DNA of 64,000 nucleotides from Hevea brasiliensis (Eukaryota; Streptophyta; Magnoliopsida; Malpighiales; Euphorbiaceae). The notes beneath the pieces are model-generated. The model did not search any database. It was not told where the DNA came from and saw nothing but the letters and a program-made list of their open reading frames with translations. A program made the translations under genes and the position numbers. Each line of letters begins with the position of its first letter. The stretch's first letter is position 1. Below, in pieces: positions 34,313 through 46,727 of this stretch. Location: contig NC_079501.1 in assembly GCF_030052815.1 (NCBI RefSeq), forward strand, positions 95,170,017-95,234,016, given 5' to 3'.

Positions 34313-35977
34313 TTTATTTTTATTAATTTAATTTAAATTTAAATTTAATATTTTATAAATTTAAAAAATAATTTCAATACTATTAAATTACTATATTTTT
34401 CATTTTATTTCAATATTTAAATAAATTATACCATAATAAATTGCATTATTAAATTCACTAAAAAAAATAGAAATGTTAATCAATATGCGAATGTTCTAAC
34501 ATTACCTGATTGTAAATAAATAGTTTTATTAAATTAATATTACGAATTAAATAAAAAAACTCTTTTTATAAATATAATTTTTTAGATTTATTTATATATA
34601 AATACAATTTGTTTCATCTAATGCATGCAAATTAATTAGGGTAAATTAATAATTTTTTAATTTTATATTATATCGTAATTAATATTTATGTCTTTATATT
34701 TTAAAAAATATGTTAAAATATTCATAAATTTTGATTTTATTGTATGCTTTCAATTTTCCATATTTTTTAATTTTTTATTAATAAAAAATAAAAATACCTT
34801 AATATTTCATAAGATAAACTATTATTTCGTCTTTAATTATGAATTTTATCACTATTATAATACTTTCATCGCTTATTATCGGTCTAACTTTATAGATAAA
34901 AATTGCTAAAAAAAATCAATTTTACTTCACTCATCAAACTACTTGTTGGTCTATTATTTTAATATTTTATTAATTAAAATATATTAAATTTATTTTTAAA
35001 TGAATTATTAATAATATTTAACTAATATATTTCTTAGATATCATTTTACTTAAGTTTCGAATCTTCTAGTTAATTAATGCATTTTAATTCTCCAATAATT
35101 TGAAAATAATAATAATAATAATAAATTATTATTATAATTATTTTAATATATTCTTCAAATGATTCCCATATGATCAATATGGTCAAAATGTAGTACACTA
35201 GTGTAAACTTCCTAGCAAATATGTTTTTGCAAATTATAAAAATAAATATTATATTTTAATAAAATTTCAATTATTCACATAAACATAAGAAAATCTAATT
35301 AATTGATATCGTGATCATTTTATATAGGATGTGTTTCATATGCCCTTTGTTTTCTTTTTTATAGTTTGATATATCATAAATATATGATGATACTCCCATA
35401 TAAAATAACTGTAATTCATATATTTATTTTATATATGATAAATAAGATTCAGGCAAGTTTTTTCCTTGACTTTGCTACTTGGGACTTGGATTATGAAGCA
35501 TGGATCAATAATTAAAAAGATGTTTACCCCTCCAAACGATGTTTAATGGTCAATTCATTCTATGGAAATGTCTTAATTGGAGACGTCAATAGTCGATTAG
35601 CGATTTCAAATTCAGGGTATATTTAGTATACCATTAAAACTATTGTTGAGAACTAGTTATAAAGTATTAAAAAATAATTTAAAATTAAATTTAATAAATT
35701 TTAGCTATAAAAATATTAAAATAATAAAATAATTTTTTTCAAACTGCTTGTTGTTATAGTATCTAAAATAATATTTTTTTCTTTCAAAATTAGTTTTGCC
35801 TTTACACCTTTAATGTCACATAGATACTTAATTTTGAAATATTATAAAATATTTACGGTGCACATAAAAGTAATATCCTCTATCTTATACAAAAGTAAAC
35901 CTTTCTTATAATATAAAAAATAAATTTTATATAATTATAAAATTAGCTTAGTAGTTGGATTCTCAAATCTAAGCCAA

Positions 35978-36013
<36 letters not shown>

Positions 36014-36154
36014 TTTTAGCAATTATTATCCCCTTTGCTGTTCTCGAGAGATATTGATCCGCAAAAGAAAAGTAAACGCAGCTCTGGCATTGTTTGTATT
36101 TATTGAGAAAATTCGCAGCTGCCTTTTCTTACTTGGGGCCATCGTCTCGTGATG
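34313..36154. other. Upstream intergenic region of PRX2
   Basis: AT-rich. It retains the ~100-bp segment (about 35455-35560) that units A and C lack, and has an (AAT)n run at about 35976-36009. No gene is seen. Confidence 0.6.
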
Positions 36155-36180
36155 TTGACCTCCTGATTCATTTATAAATA
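36155..36180 (+). promoter_or_regulatory. PRX2 core promoter: W-box and TATA box
   Basis: TTGACC at 36155-36160 and TATAAATA at 36173-36180, 55 bp before the ATG. It is intact although the gene behind it is dead. Confidence 0.5.
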
Positions 36181-37339
36181 CTCACTATCATCGGACACCC
36201 ACCAACCAAAACTAAAACCTAGCAAAACCCAAGATATGGAGAGATACACTTTTTCTTCTTCAAGCCAAATTACACACATTATTATATTAATGTGCGTCTT
36301 TGTTGTTATGTCTGCGACCTTGGTGCATGGCCAAGGCACTCGTGTTGGTTTCTATGCTACTACTTGTCCTAGAGCTGAATCCATTGTAAGCTCAACTGTT
36401 GCTACACATTTTCGAGCTAACCCTGCAATTGCTCCTGCTTTACTGAGGATGCATTTCCATGATTGCTTTGTTCGAGGTTGCGATGCTTCTGTCCTTATTG
36501 ATGGTTCCAATACTGAGAAAACTGCCCCACCAAATCTTGGGTTGAGAGGCTATGAAGTTATTGACGATGCCAAGACTCAGCTTGAAGCTGCATGTCCTTG
36601 AATTGTTTCTTGCGCTGATATTCTTGCACTTGCAGCCCGTGACTCTGTTGTTCTGGTAATCATCACATCTAATTAATCATAATGCTGCAATTCATCAGGA
36701 CATTCAAACTATAAATGATTATTTTAGCAGAGTTATAGATCAATGTGCATATAAATACATATGCTTATTGCTCAAGTTAGCTTCTTCAATTTTCATGCAG
36801 ACTGGTGGACGAAGTTGGCTAGTGCCTACCGGACGTCGAGACAGCCGAGTGTCATTGTCATCTGAAACAACTGATTTGCCTGGCTTCAGAGAATCCATTG
36901 ATTCCCAAAAGCAAAAGTTCTCTGCCAAGGGTCTTAACACACAAGATCTTGTCGTACTTGTTGGTAAGCTTTAACATTATAATATGTCCTTCCTAGATTC
37001 TGCTATGGTTATGTACGCGCTTGATCCAGTAATGTAACACTTGTCTTCTTCTATATACAGGAGGACACACCATAGGAACTACAGCTTGCCAGTTCTTTAG
37101 TTACAGATTATACAACTTCAATGGCACCGCAAGTTCTGATCCGGCCATTAATGCTTCATTCCTTCCTCAACTACAAGCACTGTGTCCACAGAACGGAGAT
37201 GGGACAAAGTGAGTTGCTTTTGATACAGGTAGTGAAAACAGATTTGATGCATCTTTCTTCGACAACCTGAGAGATGGGCGAGGAATACTCGAGTCTGATC
37301 AGAAATTGTGGACTGATGCTTCGACGAGAGCAGTTGTTC

Positions 37340-38180
37340 TGTTAGAACAAAAATAAATGCTGAAAAATAAAGAACATTTTTATTGAATAGGAAGTAATAA
37401 TTTGCACAACTCTATTAATCCAAAGACTATTAATTGTGCTATTTATATAGCAAAAGTCTAACTAAATATAATAAAATCCCATGTAAATCTCAACACTTAG
37501 TCAAGATTAGACCATTATTTTAAAAAATTGAAATACAACAACCTTAAAACCTATTATCTCTAAAATCTTGAACAATATTATGAAAACTAAATCAATCCTG
37601 TTTGAATTAGGTTCTAACATTCTCTCCCTTAATTCAAACATGGACTCAAAACAACTTTTTTTTTTTATTGTGATTGGAGCACTTCTCTCCAACCGACAAT
37701 TTTGGTGCACTTCTCACCATTTGTTGATGCACTTCTCACCAACCTTTGCTTTTGATTTTTTTGGAGCACTTCTCTCCAATGTCTTCATTATTGATGCACT
37801 TCAAATTTTCTTGGAGCACTTATCTCCAATAATTCATGATAAATTTGTGTTTAAAGATTTCTCTTATTTGCCCATAAGATCATTGAGGCTCTGATACCAC
37901 TATTAGAACAAAAATAAATGCAGAAAAATAAAGAACATTTTTATTGAATAGGAAAAAACAATCTGCACAACTCTATTAATCCAAAGACTATTAATTATGC
38001 TATTTATATAGCAAAAGTCTAACTAAATATAATAAAATCCCATGTAAATCTCAACACTTAGTCAAGATTAGACCATTATTTTTAAAAATTAAAATGCAAC
38101 AACCTTAAAACCTATTATCTCTAAAATCTTGAAGAATATTACGAAAACTAAATCAATCCTGTTTGAATTAGGTTCTAACA
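37340..38180 (-). mobile_element. TRIM retrotransposon (841 bp) in exon 3 of PRX2
   Basis: Two direct LTRs of 280 bp (37340-37619 and 37901-38180) begin TGTTAGAAC (TATTAGAAC in the second) and end GTTCTAACA. They differ at about a dozen positions by eye. The internal part is only 281 bp. Next to the right LTR the minus strand reads TGGTATCAGAGC (the iMet-tRNA primer site), and next to the left LTR it reads AAGGGAGAGA (the polypurine tract), so the element points to the minus strand. The flanks TGTTC (37335-37339) and AGTTC (38181-38185) are a 5-bp duplication with one mismatch; PRX1 and PRX3 show the empty site TTGTTCAACG. It has no gag or pol and must have been moved by another element. Confidence 0.93.
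37674..37829. repeat. Five spaced ~19-bp palindromes in the TRIM interior
   Basis: TTGGAGCACTTCTCTCCAA at 37674-37692 and 37761-37779, with variants at 37702-37719, 37724-37742 and 37811-37829. Each has arms such as TTGGAG/CTCCAA around GCACTTCT, so each can form a small hairpin. Confidence 0.85.
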
Positions 38181-38322
38181 AGTTCAACGTTTCCTGGGTA
38201 TTACTGGTTTAGCTGCATTCAATGTTGAGTTTGGAAGATCCATGGTTAAGATGAGTAACACTGGAGTGAAGACAGGCACTGATGGTGAAATTAGGAAAAT
38301 ATGTTCTGCAATAAACTCATGA

Positions 38323-38947
38323 GACTGCCAAGAATTTCCCAAACGCGAAAGAAAAAACTTATCTAAATCTAGTTTCTCATAAAATCTAGATATAAATTTT
38401 ATCTTATATATTGCATATTGAATTAAGATGGACTTGGTAAGTTCCTATATAGGAATACATGTCTTCTATTGAAAGTGTGAAATAATCTATCTTTTATCTT
38501 ATGAAAGGATAATGATATGATTTATTATATAGGGATGAATATTGATGTATTTAGTGTAAGCTGATAATGAAATGATGTAATGTTTTCAAACTATATATAT
38601 ATTCTCTTATATGAATTTTTATACATGAACTTAATTATTATTCAATTATTATAAAATTTCTTTAAAAAAAGAAAACTTAAATTAAAAAATTATTAAATTT
38701 AATTAAATCAAATTAAATTGAACCGAAATCAAATCAAAACTAATATCAATTGAAACCGATAGTAAAATTGAAATATCCTTTAATTCAATCTTGGACCTTA
38801 GAAACTTCAGACTAAAACTAATCGGGTCTATCTAATCCCAATAATTGTTAAAATAAAAATAAAAATTTAAATTAAATTAAGATTATTTTTAACTATATAA
38901 TTCATTAATTATTATTTAATCAATCTGATTTTTTATAAATAAAGAAG

Positions 38948-39008
<61 letters not shown>

Positions 39009-39479
39009 AATCTTAATAAATTTGAGTATTTATTATATATACTTTAATAATTTTATAAAAATTTTGATACAAATATTTAATATAATATATTTAATATAAT
39101 AATTATTAAATTGATTTTCGTAGGAAATCCAACTTATATTAGATATGGACCTTATCAATATCCAAAAGCCAAAAATACGAAAAATAAGTTATTATCATTA
39201 TTTGGTGGAAAAAGGTGAGCATGTCGCCAAAATTTAGAAAAGTTAAGCATACTTTGAGGGTCAAGTTGAAGAAAGGAACAAGCGTAATGATAAATTATAT
39301 TAATTAGTTAAGATGCGTTTCATCGATCCTTTCTATGAATTGATTAATGCAAGCATCAAGAGATGCTTCTACCCATAATTCATTTGGCTTTTGCTTAATT
39401 AATCTTTGAAAATGAATATAGTACATTTTATATATTCAATCATTATAAAATAAAGTGTTTATTTTTCTATTATTTGTTT
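38323..39479. other. PRX2 3' flank, no gene seen
   Basis: AT-rich, co-linear with 20320-21072, plus about 400 bp (38585-39005) that PRX1 lacks, including an (AT)n run. It ends where the chromovirus is inserted. Confidence 0.55.
38951..39005. repeat. (AT)n microsatellite, about 55 bp
   Basis: An uninterrupted TA/AT dinucleotide run. The PRX1 flank has a short (GT)n run at the corresponding place. Confidence 0.93.
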
Positions 39480-41839
39480 TGTTATGACCCAACGTGTGAG
39501 CCGGATCAGTACTAGGACCTGGGCTAGCCTAAAGCCCTCGAGGCCCGTAGTAAGCCTAACTATTCCTCAACCCAATCCTAAGGCCCATTTGGGCCCAATT
39601 TCAAGAATTTAACCAGACAGAGTCCGGTCATAAAATGAACCATTCAACGGAGAGTTTTCACTCACCCGACCTGTAAACACAATATATAATAAATTGGGGA
39701 GCTTAGCTCACCCTCCACATACTCATAATATCATAAAGTCTAATGGGAGCTCAGCTCCCTCATCCAATTCAGTCATGCATGCAATTAATATTCTTACAAA
39801 TTCAATACAATATTATATTACAGACTTAATTAAAATACTTCTAATACATGCGGAGTCTAAAATTTAACTCAATTGTACAAAATACATTAGATATTACTAA
39901 TTGACCTGCAAAGAAGAAGAGCAGGCTAGTCGCATTAAGTAATCCTCCTGTAGCCTAGAAAAGTAAGATGAATAGGAGTGAGCATTCGACTCAGAGAGTA
40001 AAATACTGATTTTAACCACAATTTCTATAGCTATCTAAAGCTAATGCATCCTAAGGAATGGAATGCAACATCATCATAAATTTCATACAAATCACATCAT
40101 AACAGTAAAAAGGTAATTTGGAGCACTCACACACCCAATACTGTTCAAACAGTACATATATGGGAGTTGATCCCCTATACAGCTCTCTTAATTCAACCTC
40201 TGCCAGCAAGTGTCTCTCAAGCTGGACTTTCGCTTAATAAACCAAATGCGGGGGCCAGCGAATGTCTCTTAAGCCGTGCTTACCCCGACTTATCCATAAG
40301 GGACCGGGTCCCAGCGAGTGTCTCTCAAGCCGTGTCTACTCGTCCTATCCATATCCGATACCACACACCACACGCACGCTAACGCACGCACACTGCTCCA
40401 AATTACCACAAACACATCCATGGCACTTCATCAATTAAGAATATAATATAAAACGTGCCTAGTGTTTAACTACATAGAGACATGTATAAGTGATGCATAG
40501 GCATGTCTGAACATATAATAATATTGAAATTATAATTAAAATTAATATTTTACTCACAGACTTAAACCAAGGTCACTGCAGTGGCTGGGGGGAGGAGAAA
40601 GGCTATCCCGGTTTACCTTACAAATTTTATTACAATTATTTAATATATTTTACTCAATACAAGCTTGGAAAAGACCAAAGACACCCAAAATCATGTCGAA
40701 AATCTAGCAGAGTCTCCCCTATACCTAGGACCTACCCAGCTTGCAAAAGGATTCAAAATGCACTTCTATATCCACAAGTCACACATCCACAACTCAATCA
40801 CATCACATGGCCCCTTCTGGGCTCACCCAGACAGTCAACAACCACAATTTGAAAAATTACAATTTAGTCTCTATAATTACCCCTTTTGCAAAAACTATCC
40901 ATTTGAGCTCCAAAAATTCTAAAATTTTGCCTTGTAGTCCTTAGAAATATTATAAAGCTAACGCAAAATGAATTATATTTTTCTAACCTATCATGAATAT
41001 TTTATAGATTTTTAATCGAAATCAGGCACTAGATAATTAAGAAAAATGAGAGTTTGGATTTACCTATGTGAATTTTGATCCTGGAGACGCGTCCGGTACG
41101 TTTGAAAATGGTGGGGTAGCCTATACTTTCAGCCTGGTTCTAAAGCTTTCTCGGTAGTTTGTCTGCCTGACTCGAAATTGCAGACCCGAGCAACCATCAA
41201 ATTTCTACGAATTGAATATACCTACGTGAAGCCCACAACATGAGGGTTAATATTTAATTTTTACGAAATTTTCTAAATTCATTAAATTCTTGAAAAAAAC
41301 ACTATGAAGTCTCGCGGGACCCACCAAAAAACGGTGTCAAAAAAATTTGAAATGGGTATTGCCGCAAAGCTCTTGATGAGTGGAGCACTAGTCCAGTACT
41401 CTTAGATTTTTGGTGGGGTTTATGGTTTTCGAGAACTCTAGCCCGAAAGTCAAAATGAGCTAAAACTTCTCGGGCAAAAATTGGACAAACTGCACAATGA
41501 ATTTTTGTGTTCTTGGTGTCTATGGAAAGCTCTCGAGGTGTAGATATTTGGGATAAAACTCGGTCCGATTGGTGGTCGAATCGGTCGAATTTTGGCCAGA
41601 AAGGTTAGCGGCACGGAGGGAGAGCTTTTGGGCCTTTTTTCAGCAGCCTAGAGCGTCGGCCGGCGGTGAGGAGGGATACTAAAGGTGCACTGGCGAGCTA
41701 GGGAGGCTGGGGAGGCAATGAGGAGACGATAAGAGGAGAGAGGAGAGAGAAAATGAGAGAGAGAGGGAAAGCGTCGAGGGCGCACGGAAGAGGAAGAAGA
41801 AAAGGAAAAAGGGTCGGTCCGATACGATCGGTCCGATCC
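39480..41839 (-). mobile_element. 3' LTR of the chromovirus, its first ~280 bp deleted
   Basis: It matches 5474-8300 and 46728-49625 without the MITE. At about 41839 the LTR joins directly to the end of pol. The missing part corresponds to 8300-8642 and includes the LTR end, the polypurine tract and the end of pol. A long minus-strand frame reading across the joint (41698-42468) is therefore a chance fusion of integrase and LTR sequence. Confidence 0.85.
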
Positions 41840-43600
41840 CGCTCTGACTCCCAGGTGCAGTCTTCCACTGACTGGTTCCTCCATAAAACCTTAATCATAA
41901 GGATTTGTTTCGACCTTAGTTGCCTCACTTGGTAGTCTACTATGGCTACTGGCTGCTCCTCAAATGTCAAGTATTCTTTCAGCTCTACTGTATCTGGTTG
42001 TAGCATATGAGAGGGATCTGGTATGTATTTCTTGAGCATGGAGATGTGAAATACAGGATGAACATGAGAAAGGCTAGGTGGTAACTCTAACCGATAGGCA
42101 ACTGCTCCAACTCTATTAGTAACCTCATAAGGTCCAATATACCGAGGTGCCAACTTGCCCTTCATTCCAAATCTCATGACTCTCTTCAATGGAGAAACCT
42201 TCAGGAATACGCAAGCGCCTATAGCAAACTCTACATCCCTTCGTCTGGGATCTGCATAACTCTTATGTCTGCTGAAAGTCGTTTTCAATCGTTCCCTGAT
42301 TAAAGGAACCATCTCTAAAGTGTACTTCACTAGGTCTACATCATGCACCTTCGCTTCTCCCATTTCCATCGAAAATAGAGGAGACCTACACTTTCTGTCA
42401 TATAGCACCTCATAGGGTGTCATCCCGATGCTGGAATGATAACTGTTGTTGTAGGCAAACTCCACCAATGGTAGCTGATCATCCCATTAACCTCCAAAAT
42501 CCAAAACACACATGCGAAGCATGTCTTCCAGTGTTTGAATTGCCCTTTTAGACCCCCCGTCAGTCTGAGGGTGAAACGCGGTACTAAAGTTTAACTGCGT
42601 GTCAAGTGCCTCTTGTAGCTTTCTCCAAAACCTAGAAGTGAACTGGAGCCCTCTGTCAGATATTATGGAAGTAGAAACTCCATGCAATCTGACTATTTCT
42701 CAAACATAGAGCCTGGTGTATTGTGCAATAGAATAGGTGGTTCTCACAGGCAAGAAATGAGCTGATTTAGTAAGACGATCTACAATTACCCATATCGAAT
42801 CATATCCCCACGTGGTACGAGGCAACCCAGTTACAAAATCCATAGTGATCATTTCTCACTTCCATTCTGGGATAGGAAGCTCTTGCAGCTTCCCTGACGG
42901 CCTCTGGTGTTCAAACTTCACCTTCTGACAAGTCAAGCAATTGGACATAAAGTCTGTTATGTCTCCCTTTATGCCATTCCACCAGTAGCTATCTTTCACA
43001 TCATGGTACATCTTGGTGAAGCCTGGGCAGACATTGTATAGTGTATAGTGTGCCTCTCGCATGATTTCACTCCTGAGATTGTCTACGTTGGGCACACATA
43101 TCCTGAAACCTTGCATAAGAACGCCATCATTGGTAAATCCAAACTCATCACCTTCACCCTGCTGTACTCTTTCTATAATCTTCATCAATTGCGAGTCTCT
43201 GTGCTGGAAAACTCTGATTCTATCTAGCAGGTCTGGTCTCATTGAAAAATGGGCTAATAATGCCCCCTCATCTGAAATATCTAAGATCAGACATTGATCC
43301 ATCAACTAACGGCCTCTTCTCCGCTGATATGTGCGCTGAGCTGCCAAAAGATTTTCTGCTCAAAGCATCTACTACTACATTGGCCTTCCTAGGGTGGTAC
43401 TGGATGGTACAATCATAGTCCTTCAAAAGCTCCATCCATCTCCTCTGCCTCAAGTTTAAATCCTTCTGTTGGAAGATGTACTTCAAACTCTTGTGGTCGG
43501 CGTATATCTCACACACTTCACCATACAGAAAGTGTCTCCAGATCTTTAGTGCAAAGACTACAGCCGCCATTTCTAAATTATGGGTAGGGTAGTTTTACTC
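41840..43600 (-). pseudogene. Chromovirus RNase H, integrase and chromodomain region
   Basis: RNase H (43268-43570) shows [10 protein letters not shown] and [24 protein letters not shown]. The integrase (42487-43230) has the zinc-binding CLTC motif, but the usual second His of the HHCC finger is Cys (YNVCPG). It has [10 protein letters not shown] with the first Asp and SDRGLQFTS with the second. The third acidic residue, expected 35 residues on in a QSER-like motif, reads SKR (Lys, codon 42547-42549). After MVEFAYNNSYHSSIG, the chromodomain-like stretch VDYQVRQLRSKQILMIKVLW and CTWESE ends the protein. Stops near 42488, 42700 and 42857 break the frame. Confidence 0.85.
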
Positions 43601-45150
43601 ATGCCTTTTTAGTTACCTTGAAGCATAAGCCACTACTTTCCTATGCTACATCAAAACACATCCCAAACCAACTGTGGAGGCATCACAGTACACGATATAT
43701 CCTTCACACTCATCGGTAATGTCAACACAGGGGCTGTAGTTAGACATTCCTTAAGCTTCTTGAAGCTCTCCTTACAATCATCTGTCCAAATGAACAGAAC
43801 ATTCTTCCAAGTCAACTTAGTTAAAGGAGTTATTATCCTGGAGAAATTTTACACAAAATGCCTATAGTAGCCAGCTAGGCCTAGAAAACTCCGCACCTCA
43901 GTGACTATGATAGCCCTAAGCCAATCAGTTACCGCCTCAATTTTCTTGGGATCCACTTGAATGCCTTCACTAGAAATCACGTGTCCTAAAAATGAGATGC
44001 TTTCTAGCCAAAATTCACACTTCGAAAATTTAGCATATAGCTGGTTCTCCCTCAAAATCTGCAACACCATCCTCAAATGCCACACATGTTTTTCCTCGGT
44101 CCGAGAGTATACCAAAATGTCATCTATGAATACGATGACAAAACGGTCTAGAAATGGCCTGAACACCCTCTTCATCCAGTCCATGAAGGCCGCTGGTGCA
44201 TTAGTGAGTCCAAAAGACATCACCAAGAACTCATAATGACCACATCTTGTCCTGAATGTTGTCTTGGACACATCCTCATTCCTGATTCTCAACTGATGGT
44301 AGCCTGATCGTAGGTCAATTTTGGAAAAGAATCTAGCCCCTTGGAGCTGATCAAACAGATCGTCGATCTGAGGAAATAGATACTTGTTCTTCACAGTCAC
44401 CTTGTTTAGCTGTCTTCAGAGTCACAGGAGCGCCCCAGGGTGAAGTGCTCGGACGTATGAAACCCTTGTCCAAAAGCTCTTGTAGCTACTCCTTTAGCTC
44501 TTTCAATTCTGCTGGTGCCATCCTATAAGGCGGCATTGATATGGGGTTTGTACCTGGCACAACTTTAATTCAAAACTCTATTTCCCTTCCTAGTGGTAAC
44601 CCTGGAAGCTCCTCAGGGAAGACATCCATAAATTCTTTAACAACAGGAACATTCTCAATGTTAACACCTTCTACAGATGTATCTCACCAATGCCAAATAC
44701 CATTGGCACCTATGCCTCAACATGTTTCTAGCACTAATTACTGACACTAAGTTATATAGAGCCACGCTCCTATCACCATCAAAGCTAAACTCTTCCACAC
44801 TAGGTATATGAAAGTACACCCTTTTATTCTTGCAGTCTAAAGTAGCATAATGAGTTGCTTACCAATCCATTCCCAAAATTACATCGAAATCCATTATGAG
44901 TAGAGGAACCAAGTCTGCGGAGAGGACCCTTCCATCCACTACCACTAGTCTACCTGGAAAAACCATATCCACATCTATGTTGTCACTAAGAGAGGTTGCT
45001 ATAAAAAGGGGCATTCTAAAGTTGTAGGGTTCCTACCCAATCTCATGGCAAAACTAGGGGAGACAAATGAGTGCGTAGCACCTGGATCTATCAAAACACG
45101 AGCCTCATAGGAACAGACTAGAAGAATACCTACCACAACTACATTGTAAG
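43600..45150 (-). pseudogene. Chromovirus protease and reverse transcriptase region
   Basis: The RT (43849-44400) reads [46 protein letters not shown], then the catalytic FIDDILVYS and [11 protein letters not shown]. This is standard Ty3/gypsy RT; the protein would copy element RNA into DNA in virus-like particles. Upstream the protease active site reads LIDPGATHSFVS (about 45080-45110). Stops at several points, for example just after AGYYRHFV, mean it cannot be made in one piece. Confidence 0.85.
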
Positions 45151-46497
45151 CCTGAGCATCCTGGTGGTTCAAAGTGAAAACCTGAGCCTAACCCCTACCT
45201 TGCATTGCAGATCCCTGAAGTTGACTTCTACCTTCTGACCTGCCTCCAAATCCACGTCCTCCTTATCCTCGGCCCTGTTGGCCACTGAACTAACTGCCTG
45301 CCATGCTGAAAGCACCAAGATACAATTGATGAGGAACATTCGCAACAGAACCCTATGACCCCATCTGTGGCTCGCTGAACACTGGACATTCTCTAGCAAA
45401 GTGACTCTACTGGCCACATCAGAAACATGCTCCTAAACCCATCATACAAGGTCCTGAATGTCCTCTTCTACACTGTATGCAAGGTGTCACGGAGGATCTT
45501 GAACCAGACATAACTGCTATAACCCGAATTGTGACTACTGTTGGATCCCTACCCTGGTCTGAATCCTCGAGATCTATATTTAAAACCACCCTTCTTATTG
45601 TTTTTCCTCCTTCCTCTATAATGACTTTGGCCTCCACTATCCGTGGTACCCATTTAGGGAACACCTGAAGAACCTTCTGCTCTATTCTACTTTGCCTTTT
45701 CTGCTGTTATCCCTGTATAGCTAATTTCAATATGTGGGGCTCGATCAACTATCACATCGAAAGACTGATCAGACATCATGGCCAGATTTGTATACTTCCT
45801 GTCCAGCCCCTTTAGGAACCTCTTTACCTTCATACTTTCCGTAGCTACTGCTGTGGGGCATACCTATTCAGTTCCAAAAATTCTGTAGCATATTCATCTA
45901 CGGATCTGTCATTCTGCCTTAAGGCCTCAAAGGCCAACTATTTTTGATCTCTGAAGCTTTCTGGCACAAACCTGTTGACGAACAGTTCCATAAACTAGTT
46001 CCAAGACAATCCCTCAATGCGAGGTAGTACGTAGTCTGTCATCCACTGCCTTGGCACTGGCCCCAATACATGTTGTACACACTCTACCAATCTCCTGTCA
46101 ATCAACTGCATTTCCACTCCTACTTGTTTGCAGGAGTCCAAAAATCGATAACCATCATCAGTTACATCATAGATACCAGGCGCCAACTTCTTAAAATTAA
46201 TTATCTGTTTATAAGGTTCCCCTCTTGGTGTGGTGGGCTACTACTGTTATGGAGAGTGGACCATAAATTGTGCCATCATATCAATGGCTCTCTGTAATCC
46301 GACTAGGGTAGCTGCCATTGGGTCCATAGGACCTTGGGCCACAAAAGACTGTTCCTGTACTGGTGGCGGCTACTTTTCTACTTAAGCATCTCTAGGTCTC
46401 CTGCCCTGCGTCCTCGGGATAGGTGCCTCATCCCGTGCTAACACCTCGTCTGGCACATCCTATTCTAGTGCAGTGGCAGCTCTCCTACTTCTATGCA
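45151..46497 (-). pseudogene. Chromovirus gag region
   Basis: It starts at the minus-strand ATG 46497 (MHRSRRAATALE, then a stop). Recognisable gag pieces are IYDVTDDGYRFLDSCKQ and VPRQWMTDYVLPRIEGLSW (45995-46186), SFRDQK, LRQNDRSVDEYATEFLELNR, and a CCHC-type zinc knuckle with a destroyed spacing (CRRGHSGPC and CGQ.SHFARECP, 45365-45480). At least six stops are visible. Confidence 0.8.
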
Positions 46498-46727
46498 TTT
46501 TCTTGAAATTCAACAGCGTTAGCCCACAAAAATTCAAAACGGCATATTACATAGCTCTATAGACTCATATTTACACACAATTATATAAAACAGAAACTAG
46601 AAGCAAAGATGACAATGCAAGGACAAATGGGAACCCTATTCTCTGCATGTGACTCCTATTAGACTCTTCCCATAACTTTAGACATATACTCTATATGAAT
46701 CTGAAGCCTAAGCTCTGATACCACATT
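46498..46727 (-). mobile_element. Chromovirus leader with initiator-Met-tRNA primer site
   Basis: The minus strand reads TGGTATCAGAGC at 46712-46723, four bases from the LTR. The remainder is non-coding leader and matches 5300-5473. Confidence 0.8.

Larger units (their letters stand above)
36236..38322 (+). pseudogene. Class III peroxidase PRX2, pseudogene
   Basis: Same exon plan as PRX1: 36236-36655, 36801-36963 and 37061-37339 continuing at 38185-38322. Three lesions disable it. Codon 122 (Gly in CPGIVSC) is TGA at 36599-36601. Codon 245 (Arg) is TGA at 37210-37212, a CGA to TGA change. An 841-bp TRIM (37340-38180) interrupts the third exon just after the AVV of STRAVVQ. All splice sites, the signal peptide, Arg71/Phe74/His75 and the proximal His197 (CAC, 37066-37068) are kept. 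Outside the lesions it is as well preserved as the other copies, so its death looks recent. A truncated product of 121 residues would lack the proximal haem site. Confidence 0.95.

Noticed and set aside
37568..37894. 108-codon ORF in PRX2
   Set aside because: It spans the TRIM LTR and interior in the wrong orientation and is produced by the palindrome repeats; no retroelement protein resembles it.
41698..42468. Single 256-codon minus-strand ORF
   Set aside because: It is a fusion of the integrase/chromodomain end and LTR sequence across a deletion joint, not a distinct gene.
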